Shown here piece after piece: positions 16,505 to 24,500 of a stretch of DNA of 64,000 nt (position 1 is the first letter of the stretch; every line of letters begins with the position of its first letter). Below the pieces are notes generated by a model. The model searched no databases. It was not told the DNA's origin and was given only the letters and a program-made list of their open reading frames with translations. The stretch spans positions 248,001 to 312,000 of the forward strand of contig NZ_CP074406.1 in assembly GCF_018388425.1 (NCBI RefSeq), in the 5' to 3' direction. The DNA is from Nocardioides faecalis. GTDB taxonomy: Bacteria; Actinomycetota; Actinomycetes; Propionibacteriales; Nocardioidaceae. Made by a program: the position numbers and the translations under genes.

Positions 16505-17659
16505 ATGGACTTCGACGACAGCACTGAGGACCGCGCGTTCCGCGAGGAGGTGGGGGCCTGGCTGGACCGGGCGCTCGCCGACGTCCCGGACCAGGAGGAG
16601 CTCTCCCAGGACGAGCGCGAGGCCTGGTCGCGGACCTGGCAGGACCGGCTCTGCGAGGCCGGCTGGGCGGGCCTGTCCTGGCCGGTCGAGCACGGTGGGC
16701 GCGGCATGGACGCGCTCGCGCAGGCGATCTTCAACGAGGAGGCGGCCAAGCGCGGCGCGCCGTACCCGCTCAACGGCGTCGGCATGATGCTCGCCGGGCC
16801 GACGATCATCGCCCACGGGACCGCCGAGCAGCAGGCCCGCTACCTGCCGGGGATCCTGTCCGGTGAGACGTACTGGTGCCAGGGCTTCTCGGAGCCCGGC
16901 TCGGGCTCCGACCTCGCCAGCCTGCGCACCTCGGCGGTCAAGGTCGACGGCGGCTGGCTGGTCAACGGCTCGAAGATCTGGACCTCGAACGCGCACAACG
17001 CCTCGATGTGTCTGCTGCTGGCGCGCACCGATCCGGACCCGGCCAACAAGCACGGCGGGATCTCCTACCTGCTGGCGCCGATGGACAGGTTCACGGTCAA
17101 GCCGCTGGTGATGATCAACGAGGACACCGAGTTCAACGAGATGTTCCTCGACGACGTCTTCGTCCCCGACTCCGACGTCCTCGGTGGCGTCGGCAACGGC
17201 TGGAAGGTCGCCCTGACCACGCTGGCCTTCGAGCGCGGGAGCATGGCCCTGAACCTGTGGGTCTGGGCCCGCCAGGCGGTGGACCGCCTGGTCGACCTGG
17301 CCCTGGAGCGCGGCAGGTGCGACGACGAGGCCTTCTGGGACTCCGTCGGCGCGCTGCAGTGCGACGCCGAGGCCGTGCGGATCGGCTCGATGCGCATGGT
17401 CGCCGAGAGCCAGGCCGGCGGCATCCCCGGCCCGGAGACCTCCGCGCTGAAGAGCCTGTGGGCCGGCGTCGTGCAGAACGCCAACCGCATGGCCGTGCAG
17501 CTCGACGAGGCGGGCGGCGTCCTCCTCGACGGCGACGGTGCCGCCGCCCGGATGCGCCGCTACCTGCGTGCCCGCGCCCACACGATCGAGGGCGGCACCG
17601 AGGAAGTCCAGAAGTCCATCCTCGCGGAGCGGGTCCTCGGCCTGCCCCGCTCGCGCTGA
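16505..17659 (+). CDS. Acyl-CoA dehydrogenase, FadE27/FadE29-like subunit
   Basis: A 384-residue acyl-CoA dehydrogenase. ATG 16505 is chosen over GTG 16499 because the ribosome binding site AAGGG (16494-16498) would touch the GTG. Typical segments: 'WPVEHGGRGMD', the FAD/substrate region 'CQGFSEPGSGSDLASLRTSA', 'WTSNAH', and the C-terminal loop 'HTIEGGTEEVQ', where Glu362 lies at the position of the catalytic base of medium-chain enzymes. Followed after 15 bp by a shorter, divergent dehydrogenase-like gene, it fits the heteromeric (alpha2beta2) dehydrogenases known from steroid catabolism, where one subunit supplies the catalytic Glu. Confidence 0.9.
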   Translation: MDFDDSTEDRAFREEVGAWLDRALADVPDQEELSQDEREAWSRTWQDRLCEAGWAGLSWPVEHGGRGMDALAQAIFNEEAAKRGAPYPLNGVGMMLAGPTIIAHGTAEQQARYLPGILSGETYWCQGFSEPGSGSDLASLRTSAVKVDGGWLVNGSKIWTSNAHNASMCLLLARTDPDPANKHGGISYLLAPMDRFTVKPLVMINEDTEFNEMFLDDVFVPDSDVLGGVGNGWKVALTTLAFERGSMALNLWVWARQAVDRLVDLALERGRCDDEAFWDSVGALQCDAEAVRIGSMRMVAESQAGGIPGPETSALKSLWAGVVQNANRMAVQLDEAGGVLLDGDGAAARMRRYLRARAHTIEGGTEEVQKSILAERVLGLPRSR

Positions 17660-17674
17660 GCAGGAGTCCGGCAG

Positions 17675-18697
17675 ATGCACGCAACCTTCACCCGGGACCA
17701 GCAGGACATCGCGGCCACCGTGCGCGCGATGGTCGGCGATGAGAAGACCGGCGCCCGCGCCGCGCTCGACGAGGGCTGGTCCGCGCCCTCGTGCGACGCC
17801 GCGCTGCTCGAGGGCTTCTCCGGCCTCGGCGTCGCCGAGTCCGCCGGCGGGCCCGGCTCCTCGCTGGTCGACCTGCTCGTCGCCGTCGAGGCCCTCGGCG
17901 CCTCGCTCGTCCCCTCCCGCTTCGCCGCCCACGCGGCCGCGATCCAGCTCCTCGCCGGGAGTGGCGAGGTGCCGGAGGCCGCCCTGGAGGGCCAGCAGGT
18001 GCTCACCGGCGCGGTCGTCGTGCCCGGCGCGGCCGGCTGGGCCCCCACCGCCGGCGGTACGACGACCCGGACCCTGGTCGCGCACGCCGAGTCCGCCGAC
18101 GCGTTCGTCGTCGCCGGCACCGACGGCGTCCGCCTCCTCGACCGCGCCTCGGTCGAGGTGCGGCAGCGCGAGTCGTTCGACCCGGCCGTGCCCCTGGCCG
18201 ACGTCACGCCCACCGCGGACGGCGAGCTCGCCGGGGCGGGGGAGGCCGGCCTGCAGCGGGCCACCCTGGTCGCCGCCGCCGAGCTGAGCGGCGTCGCGCA
18301 GGGCGCGATCGACCTCGCCGCCGAGTACGCCCGCAACCGGCACCAGTTCGGCCGGCCCATCGGCTCCTTCCAGGCGGTCGCCTTCCAGCTCGCCGAGGCG
18401 GTCGCGGTGCGCAAGGCGGCCTGGGACCTGTCCCTGTACGCCGCGTGGGCCGTCGACAACGCCCGCCCGGACGCGGCGATCCAGGTGCACGCGGCCAAGG
18501 CGGCCGCGGGCAAGGCCGCCGTCTTCGCCGCCGAGCGCTGCATCCAGGTGCACGGCGGCATGGGGATCACCCGCGAGGCGGACCCCCACCTGTTCCTGCG
18601 CCGGGCGCTCGTGCTCGACGCGTCGTACGGCACCGGTGCCTGGCACCGACGCCGTACGGGTGCGCTGCGGGTCGCCGACCGCCGCGCGTCCGCCTGA
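17675..18697 (+). CDS. Acyl-CoA dehydrogenase, FadE26/FadE28-like small subunit
   Basis: A 340-residue protein, shorter than standard acyl-CoA dehydrogenases (about 380). The N-terminal helical and middle domains are reduced and Ala-rich. The C-terminal domain keeps 'YARNRHQFGRPIGSFQAVAFQLA' and 'QVHGGMGITREADPHLFLRRA', both FAD- and dimer-interface elements. There is no counterpart of the catalytic-Glu loop seen in the upstream subunit. This matches the non-catalytic partner of heteromeric steroid-type dehydrogenases. Start ATG 17675 has AGGAG at 17661-17665. Confidence 0.87.
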   Translation: MHATFTRDQQDIAATVRAMVGDEKTGARAALDEGWSAPSCDAALLEGFSGLGVAESAGGPGSSLVDLLVAVEALGASLVPSRFAAHAAAIQLLAGSGEVPEAALEGQQVLTGAVVVPGAAGWAPTAGGTTTRTLVAHAESADAFVVAGTDGVRLLDRASVEVRQRESFDPAVPLADVTPTADGELAGAGEAGLQRATLVAAAELSGVAQGAIDLAAEYARNRHQFGRPIGSFQAVAFQLAEAVAVRKAAWDLSLYAAWAVDNARPDAAIQVHAAKAAAGKAAVFAAERCIQVHGGMGITREADPHLFLRRALVLDASYGTGAWHRRRTGALRVADRRASA

Positions 18698-18766
18698 TCA
18701 GGCCGCCTCGGCCACTCGTCCCCCCAGTCCCAAGGGCCCCTTGCCGGGGTCCGTCGTCGCCAGTAA

Positions 18767-18786
18767 CATACCAACTGGTCGGAATA
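18767..18786. promoter_or_regulatory. TetR-type operator copy 4
   Basis: CATACCAACTGGTCGGAATA is 11 bp upstream of the GTG start at 18798, just ahead of the ribosome binding site AAAGGAG (18786-18792). The right arm is as in copy 3; the left arm keeps CATACC. Its position implies a separate promoter for the LLM run even though the dehydrogenase genes lie only 100 bp upstream. Confidence 0.65.
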
Positions 18787-18797
18787 AAGGAGTCCCA

Positions 18798-19880
18798 GTG
18801 AAGTTCGGCATCATGAACCTCTTCCCCGTCGCCGACGGGGCGTCTGACCACCAGGTGCTGCGCGACACCCTGGAGGAGGTGCAGCTCGCCGACGAGCTCG
18901 GCTTCGACTCGATCTGGCTCGCCGAGCACCACTTCTCCAAGTACGGCATCCTCGGCAACCCGCTGAACTTCGCGATGGCCGTCGCCGAGCGCACCCAGCG
19001 GATCACCATCGGCACCGCCGTCCTGGTCATCCCGCTGCACGACCCGCTGCGCCTGGCCGAGGACATCGCCGCCCTCGACGTGCTCTCCGGCGGCCGGGTC
19101 AGCATCGGCGTCGGCCGCGGCTACAACCCCGCCGAGTTCGCCGGCTTCCGGGTCCCGATCGAGGAGTCCAAGCAGCGCTACAAGGAGACCCTCGACGTCG
19201 TCCGGCTCGCGCTGTCGCAGGAGAACTTCTCCTACGAGGGCGAGATCTTCCAGTTCAAGGACATGACGACCTACCCGCGCCCGCTGACCCCGGGCGGCCC
19301 GCCGATCCTGCAGGGCACCGTCTCGCCGGACAGCTTCCGCGAGCGCGGCGAGATCGGCGAGTCGATCATCACCTCCCCGAACTTCACCCCGCTCGGGATC
19401 ATGCAGAAGAACTTCGCCCTCTACCGCACGGCGATGACCGAGAACGGCTTCGACCTCGCCTCCTACGACCTGCCCTTCATGCAGCAGGTGTGGTGCGGCG
19501 ACGGGGAGGATGGCCTCCGGGCGGCGGCGCAGGCCGCGCTGAACTACTACAAGTCGGTGGGCAAGGTGATCCCCGGCTCGGAGGAAGCCATGGAGCAGGA
19601 GCGCGACTACTACCGCGCCGTCGCCAAGAACATCGAGCTGCTCACCTTGGAGCAGACGCTGACGCACGGCGGCAACTTCGGCTCCCCGCAGCGCGTGATC
19701 GAGACCATCGAGATGCTCCGCGAGCAGCTCGGCATCAACCACTACATCGGCTGGCTGCGGATCCCCACGCTGGACCGGGCCGAGGCGCTGCGCTCGATGG
19801 AGATGTTCGCCGACAAGGTCATCCCGCACTTCCGGGCGCAGGACGAGCTGGCCGCCCCCGTCGAGGCGGTCGTCGGGTGA
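18798..19880 (+). CDS. LLM class flavin- or F420-dependent oxidoreductase (1 of 4)
   Basis: A 360-residue luciferase-like (bacterial luciferase TIM-barrel) enzyme, GTG start with AAAGGAG upstream. The opening 'MKFGIMNLFPV', 'LGFDSIWLAEHHFSKYG' and 'LDVLSGGRVSIGVGRGYNPAEF' are hallmark LLM segments. Such proteins are monooxygenases using reduced flavin, or F420-dependent dehydrogenases or reductases. It is longer than the other three LLM proteins here (326-330 residues), with extra sequence around residues 225-275. It overlaps LLM 2 by four bases (GTGA). The reaction is unknown; oxygenation of a CoA-linked or ketone intermediate is inferred from context. Confidence 0.9.
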   Translation: MKFGIMNLFPVADGASDHQVLRDTLEEVQLADELGFDSIWLAEHHFSKYGILGNPLNFAMAVAERTQRITIGTAVLVIPLHDPLRLAEDIAALDVLSGGRVSIGVGRGYNPAEFAGFRVPIEESKQRYKETLDVVRLALSQENFSYEGEIFQFKDMTTYPRPLTPGGPPILQGTVSPDSFRERGEIGESIITSPNFTPLGIMQKNFALYRTAMTENGFDLASYDLPFMQQVWCGDGEDGLRAAAQAALNYYKSVGKVIPGSEEAMEQERDYYRAVAKNIELLTLEQTLTHGGNFGSPQRVIETIEMLREQLGINHYIGWLRIPTLDRAEALRSMEMFADKVIPHFRAQDELAAPVEAVVG

Positions 19881-20869
19881 AGATCAGCTGCTTCCTGAGC
19901 GCGCAGTTCGACCCCGGCGCCTCGGCGACCCAGGGCATCGACGACGTGCTCGCGCAGGCCGTGGCCGCCGAGGAGGCCGGCTTCCACGCGGTCATGCTGG
20001 GCCACCACTACCTCGCCCAGTCGGCGTTCGTGCAGCCGATCCCGCTCGCCGGCTACCTCGCGGCTGCCACCGAACGGGTGCGCATCGGCTTCGGCGTGCT
20101 GCTCGCCCCCCTGCTCAACCCGGTCGCCCTGGCCGAGGACCTGGCCACCCTGGACGTGCTGTCCGGTGGCCGGCTCACCGTCGGGATGGGCGCCGGCTAC
20201 CGCAAGCGGGAGACCACCGCCTTCGGCGTCGCCTGGGAGGACCGGCTGCGCCGGCTGCGGGAGTACGTGCCGATCCTGCGCGCGCTGTGGGCCGGCGAGA
20301 GCCTCGACCTCGCCGGCACCTGGGGCGAGGTGCCCAACGCCTCGCTCGCCCTGCGCCCGGTGCAGCCCGGTGGCCCGCCGCTGTGGATCGGCGCCTTCGC
20401 CGACCCCGCGATCCGGCGCGCCGCCCGGCTCGACGCCCCCTGGCTGATCGGGCCGAAGGGCGACGACGCGCAGCTGGCGGCCCAGCTCGACCTCTACCGC
20501 AGCACGCTGAGCGAGCACGGGTTCTCCCTCGAGCGGGAGTACCCGATGAGCCGCGAGGGCTTCATCGGAGACACCTTCGCCTCGGCCGCCGCCGGCGTCC
20601 GGCCCCACCTGGAGCGGCAGTACGCCGGCTACAAGTCGTGGGACGACGCGCAGTCGGTCGACGTCGAGCGCTACCTCGCCGAGGACTGCCTGGTGGGCTC
20701 GGCGGACGACATCGTCGCCAAGCTGCACCGCTGGGAGTCCGAGCTCGGCATCACGGAGGTGTGCCTGCGCCTGCAGTTCGTGGGTGCGGGCCAGGAGGAG
20801 ACCATGGAGCAGATCCGGCGCTTCGGCGACGAGGTCGTCGCCCGGGTCGGGGACGGAGCCGGACGATGA
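19877..20869 (+). CDS. LLM class flavin- or F420-dependent oxidoreductase (2 of 4)
   Basis: A 330-residue luciferase-like protein starting at GTG 19877 inside the stop of LLM 1. Features include 'EEAGFHAVMLGHHYLAQSAFVQPI', 'LATLDVLSGGRLTVGMGAGYRK' and the C-terminal 'LVGSADDIVAKLHRWESELGI', the usual last helices of the barrel. It differs from LLM 1, 3 and 4 in its N-terminus ('MKISCFLSAQF'), so it is the most divergent of the four. It overlaps the start of synthetase 4 by four bases, an arrangement that would give fixed amounts of enzyme and ligase. Confidence 0.9.
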   Translation: MKISCFLSAQFDPGASATQGIDDVLAQAVAAEEAGFHAVMLGHHYLAQSAFVQPIPLAGYLAAATERVRIGFGVLLAPLLNPVALAEDLATLDVLSGGRLTVGMGAGYRKRETTAFGVAWEDRLRRLREYVPILRALWAGESLDLAGTWGEVPNASLALRPVQPGGPPLWIGAFADPAIRRAARLDAPWLIGPKGDDAQLAAQLDLYRSTLSEHGFSLEREYPMSREGFIGDTFASAAAGVRPHLERQYAGYKSWDDAQSVDVERYLAEDCLVGSADDIVAKLHRWESELGITEVCLRLQFVGAGQEETMEQIRRFGDEVVARVGDGAGR

Positions 20870-22440
20870 GCAGCAACCTCGCCGCGATCATCGAGGGCCG
20901 TGCCGCCGACCGCGGCGAGAGCACCGCGCTGTGGTCCGAGCACGGCGGCACCTGGACCTTCACCGAGGTCGACCTGCTCGCCGGCGGCGTGGCGCAGGCG
21001 CTGTCCGCGCACGGCGTCGTCGCGGGAGACCGGGTCGCCTGCTACCTGACCAACGGGCCCGAGCTCGCCCTGTTCCTGTACGGCGCGTGGAAGATCGGCG
21101 CCGTCCCGGTGACCATCAGCAGCCTCTACAACGCGGCCGAGCTGGCGGAGTCGGTGGACAAGACCTCCCCCCGGCTCCTGCTCGTCGACGACCGGGGGAG
21201 CGCGGCGGCCACCACCCTCGCCGGGACCGTGGAGGTGCTCAGCATCGGCACCGCGGACTCCGGGCTGCCGCGGCTGGACTGGCGGCACGAGGCCCGCGTG
21301 GCAGCCGTCGAGGTCGCCGAGGACGCCGAGGCCTGCATCCTGTTCACCGGCGGCACCACCGGCCGGCCCAAGGCCGTCAGCATCACCCACGGCGGCACCT
21401 ACGCCTCGCTCGCCCGCCTGGCGCGCGTGTCCGCCGGCACAGACCGACAGGGCTCGGCGGCACCGGACGCCCGCCCGAACCTGATCGCGCTGCCGCTGTT
21501 CCACTCCGGTGGCCAGCACTCGCTGCTGTTCGCCCACTTCGTGGGCCGCGGCACGGTCGTGTGGGAGCGCTTCGGCGTCGACCGGCTCGCCCGGCTCATG
21601 GAGCGCCACCGCTTCGACAACTTCTTCTTCCTGCCCACGATGGTCTACGACATCGTGCATGCCGAGCAGGACCTGCCGTTCGAGGGCGTGAAGTCGGTGC
21701 TCGTCGCCGGCCAGGCGATCTCCTGGACCCTGCGGCGGCAGTTCGAGGAGCGCTACCAGGTGCCGATCCTGGTCAACTACGGCTCCACCGAGTCCGGGCA
21801 CATCGCCGGCTGGACCGGCAAGGACATGAAGGCCGGGCTCTGGAAGCCCGGCTCGGCCGGCCGGGTCTACCCCGGGGTCGACCTGGAGGTGCGCGACGAC
21901 GACGGCCGCGTGCTGGGCGTCGGTGAGGAGGGCGAGATCGTCGTACGCTCCGAGCTGACCAAGGGGTACGTCGACGACGCCGCCGCCTCCGCGGAGCTGG
22001 TCCGCGACGGCTGGGTGCACACCGGCGACATGGGCCACGTCGACGCCGACGGCGTGCTGTGGCTGTCCGGCCGCAAGCGCGACATGATCAAGTGCGGCGG
22101 CTTCCAGGTCTGGCCCGAGGAGATCGAGGACGTCCTGCGCGAGCACCCGCGGGTCCGCGACGTCCGGGTCGTCGGCGTGCCCGACGACCGGATGGGCGAG
22201 ATCCCGCTCGCGCTGGTCGTCCGCGACGACCAGGCCGACGGGGCCGACGGGGCCGACGGGGCCGACGGGGCCGACGGGGCCGACGCCGACTCCGTGGTCG
22301 CCGAGCTGACCGCCTTCGCCCGCGAGCGCCTGGCGCACTTCAAGACCCCGCGCCGGTGGGAGTTCGTGGCGGAGCTGGAGCGCAGCGAGGCCGGCAAGAT
22401 CAAGCGCACGGCGGTGGAGCTGGCGGAGGTGGCGCCGTGA
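20866..22440 (+). CDS. Class I AMP-dependent acyl-CoA synthetase (4 of 4)
   Basis: A 524-residue ligase. The ATP motif is atypical ('LFTGGTTGRPKAVSITHGG', Gly for the usual Ser), the adenylate site is 'VNYGSTESGHIAGW', the hinge is 'GDMGHVDADGVLWLSGRKRDM', and the catalytic Lys lies in 'SEAGKIKRTAV'. Between the hinge and the Lys motif the C-terminal domain carries an Ala-Asp-Gly repeat insert (residues 457-475) encoded by a 9-bp tandem repeat, probably a flexible loop. It sits between LLM 2 and LLM 3 with four-base overlaps on both sides. Confidence 0.9.
   Translation: MSSNLAAIIEGRAADRGESTALWSEHGGTWTFTEVDLLAGGVAQALSAHGVVAGDRVACYLTNGPELALFLYGAWKIGAVPVTISSLYNAAELAESVDKTSPRLLLVDDRGSAAATTLAGTVEVLSIGTADSGLPRLDWRHEARVAAVEVAEDAEACILFTGGTTGRPKAVSITHGGTYASLARLARVSAGTDRQGSAAPDARPNLIALPLFHSGGQHSLLFAHFVGRGTVVWERFGVDRLARLMERHRFDNFFFLPTMVYDIVHAEQDLPFEGVKSVLVAGQAISWTLRRQFEERYQVPILVNYGSTESGHIAGWTGKDMKAGLWKPGSAGRVYPGVDLEVRDDDGRVLGVGEEGEIVVRSELTKGYVDDAAASAELVRDGWVHTGDMGHVDADGVLWLSGRKRDMIKCGGFQVWPEEIEDVLREHPRVRDVRVVGVPDDRMGEIPLALVVRDDQADGADGADGADGADGADADSVVAELTAFARERLAHFKTPRRWEFVAELERSEAGKIKRTAVELAEVAP
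22234..22290 (+). repeat. 9-bp in-frame tandem repeat (Ala-Asp-Gly)
   Basis: GCCGACGGG is repeated five times without change (22234-22278), then degenerates into GCCGACGCCGAC. It encodes (Ala-Asp-Gly)5-Ala-Asp-Ala-Asp inside the C-terminal domain of synthetase 4. Copy number could vary between strains by slippage without breaking the frame. Confidence 0.9.
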
Positions 22441-23423
22441 AGTTCGGCATCATGGCCTCCCACCAGTACCCGCACGAGGAGGACCTGCGGGCCCACCTCT
22501 CCGACCTGTTCGGCACGGTGGAGCTGGCAGCGGAGCTCGGCTACGACTCGGTGTGGACCATCAACCACTTCCAGTCCAACCTGGCCACCCCGCAGCCGAT
22601 CTCGATGATCGCCAGCCTCATCCCGCGCACCGGGGACATGACCATCGGCACCGGCATCCTGCTGCTGCCCCTCTTCCACCCGGCGCACGTCGCCGAGGAG
22701 TTCGCGACGCTGGACCAGCTCTCCGGCGGCCGGGTGGTGCTCGGGGTCGGTGCCGGCTACCGGGAGAACGAGTTCGCTGCCTTCGGCATCGACCCGGCCA
22801 CCCGGTTCGGCCGCCTGGACGAGAGCCTGCGGCTGATCCGCGAGCTGTGGACCGGCGAGCCGGTCACCTTCTCCGGCAAGCACTTCTCACTCGAGGACGC
22901 CTCGATCGGCGTCCGGCCGCTCACCCCCGGCGGCCCGCCGGTCTGGGTCGGTGCCGGTGGCACGAAGGCCGTGCGGCGTGCGGCGCGGCTCGGCGACGCC
23001 TGGTACGCACCCGGCAACTCACCGAACCCGTCCTTCCTGCCCGACCACGTCGCGGTGTACGACGCCGCGCTGCTCGAGGCGGGCAAGGACCCGGCGACGG
23101 TGGAGCGTCCGGTCGGCGTCGAGCTCTACTGCGCGCCGACGACCGAGCAGGCCGTCGCCGAGGCGCTGCCGCACGCCCGGCGCGAGTACTCCACCTACGC
23201 CGAGTATCCCGCCCTGCGTTGGCAGCGGGACCGGTTCGACGAGCTGGTGGTCAACACGCTGCTCCTGGGCAGCCCCGAGGACCTGGTGAGGCGGATCGGC
23301 GAGCTGCGCGAGGTCGGCTTCAACCACCTGATCTTCCGGCCCGGCTGGCTGGGCATGCCGCCCGAGAAGGTGCGTGCCTCGCTTCGGCTCTTCGCCGAGG
23401 AGGTCTTCCCTGCCTTCCGCTGA
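22437..23423 (+). CDS. LLM class flavin- or F420-dependent oxidoreductase (3 of 4)
   Basis: A 328-residue luciferase-like protein starting at GTG 22437. It opens 'MKFGIMASHQYPHEEDLRAH' and contains 'LGYDSVWTINHFQSNLATPQP', 'LDQLSGGRVVLGVGAGYRENEF' and 'TPGGPPVWVGAGGTKAVRRAA'. It resembles LLM 4 closely (shared HQY near the start, STPQP/ATPQP, GAGYREN/GSGYRED), so the two are probably recent paralogues. It is followed by a 100-bp gap with an imperfect CCGACCGACGCC repeat before the next crotonase gene. Confidence 0.9.
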   Translation: MKFGIMASHQYPHEEDLRAHLSDLFGTVELAAELGYDSVWTINHFQSNLATPQPISMIASLIPRTGDMTIGTGILLLPLFHPAHVAEEFATLDQLSGGRVVLGVGAGYRENEFAAFGIDPATRFGRLDESLRLIRELWTGEPVTFSGKHFSLEDASIGVRPLTPGGPPVWVGAGGTKAVRRAARLGDAWYAPGNSPNPSFLPDHVAVYDAALLEAGKDPATVERPVGVELYCAPTTEQAVAEALPHARREYSTYAEYPALRWQRDRFDELVVNTLLLGSPEDLVRRIGELREVGFNHLIFRPGWLGMPPEKVRASLRLFAEEVFPAFR

Positions 23424-23523
23424 CGCCCCGACCGACGCCCCGACCGACACCCCCTGAACCGATCAACCCGAGCAGTCCGCCCCGGCTGGCGGACGCCGAC
23501 AACGAACCCCGAGCGAGGAAACC

Positions 23524-24495
23524 GTGAAGAAGACCGAAGCAGAGATGCTGGAGAACCAGTGGGACGTCGAGAACATGGAGGTCGACCCCGAGGTCCTCGC
23601 GCGCTACGTGCGCTACGAGGTCGACGAGAAGCTGGCGACCGCCACCATCACCTTCGACCGTCCCGAGCTGCTCAACGCCATCCCGGTGGCGGCGTTCGAG
23701 CGGGTCGGTGACCTGGTCCGCGAGGCCGAGACCGACGACCGGGTCAAGGTCATCATCTTCAAGGGCGAGGGCAAGCACTTCGGCACCGGCGCGGACGCCG
23801 CCGAGCTCGGCCACTACATCGGCTACAAGAAGGGCACCGACAAGGCCTCGCGCCGTCGTCCCGCCCAGCGCCAGCGCATCCTGCCCGACCGCAACGTGCT
23901 GACCGCCGGCTTCACCCGCCCGATCATCGAGTCGCTGAAGGCGACCATCTGCCAGGTGCAGGGCTACTGCTACGGCGGCCACTTCCAGATCGCGCTGTCG
24001 GCCGACATCGTCATCGCCAGCCCGGACGCCAAGTTCACCCACCCGGCGTTCCGCTACCTCGGTCCCGCCCCGCAGGACATGTACCACTGGATCGAGAAGG
24101 TCGGCCTGACGACGATGAAGGACGTCATGCTCACCATGCGCGCGATCGGCGCCGAGGAGGGCGAGGCCAAGGGCCTGGTCACCAAGGTCGTGCCCCGCGA
24201 CGAGCTCGACCAGTGGGTCGCCGACTACGCCGAGGCGATCGCCGTCATGCCGCTCGACTCGCTGATGATGGGCAAGTCGATGATGCAGATCGTGATGGAG
24301 GCCCGCGGCAAGGGCCTCGGCGCGATGACCGGCTGGGTCGGCCACGGCTGGGCCACCAACGTCTCCTTCGAGGACGGTGACTTCAACTTCCTCAAGGAGC
24401 GGATGACGCAGGGTGTCAGCAAGGCGCTGGAGAAGCGCGACATGATGGTGGCCCCCTACTTCCGGCTCAGCGACGCGCGCTCCCAGGAGGCCTGA
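23524..24495 (+). CDS. Crotonase-fold protein with altered active site
   Basis: A 323-residue enoyl-CoA hydratase/isomerase-family protein starting at GTG 23524, longer than usual (about 260) because of an N-terminal extension of about 35 residues and a basic insert near residues 100-122. Fold markers are 'ATITFDRPELLNAI' and the oxyanion-hole region 'GEGKHFGTGADAAEL'. Where hydratases have Glu144 the sequence reads 'YGGHFQIALSADIV' (Gln), and where they have Glu164 it reads 'FTHPAFRYLG' (Ala). Water addition by the classical mechanism is therefore unlikely. A ring-cleaving hydrolase, isomerase or decarboxylase activity is possible (inference). Confidence 0.85.
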   Translation: MKKTEAEMLENQWDVENMEVDPEVLARYVRYEVDEKLATATITFDRPELLNAIPVAAFERVGDLVREAETDDRVKVIIFKGEGKHFGTGADAAELGHYIGYKKGTDKASRRRPAQRQRILPDRNVLTAGFTRPIIESLKATICQVQGYCYGGHFQIALSADIVIASPDAKFTHPAFRYLGPAPQDMYHWIEKVGLTTMKDVMLTMRAIGAEEGEAKGLVTKVVPRDELDQWVADYAEAIAVMPLDSLMMGKSMMQIVMEARGKGLGAMTGWVGHGWATNVSFEDGDFNFLKERMTQGVSKALEKRDMMVAPYFRLSDARSQEA

Positions 24496-24500
24496 GAGCC

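Noticed and set aside
14936..18646. A 1236-codon open frame on the minus strand
   Set aside because: It runs antisense to synthetase 3 and both acyl-CoA dehydrogenase subunits, which have clear family motifs. Its composition (Gly, Arg, Ala, His, Val, no recognisable motif) is that of a GC-driven shadow frame.
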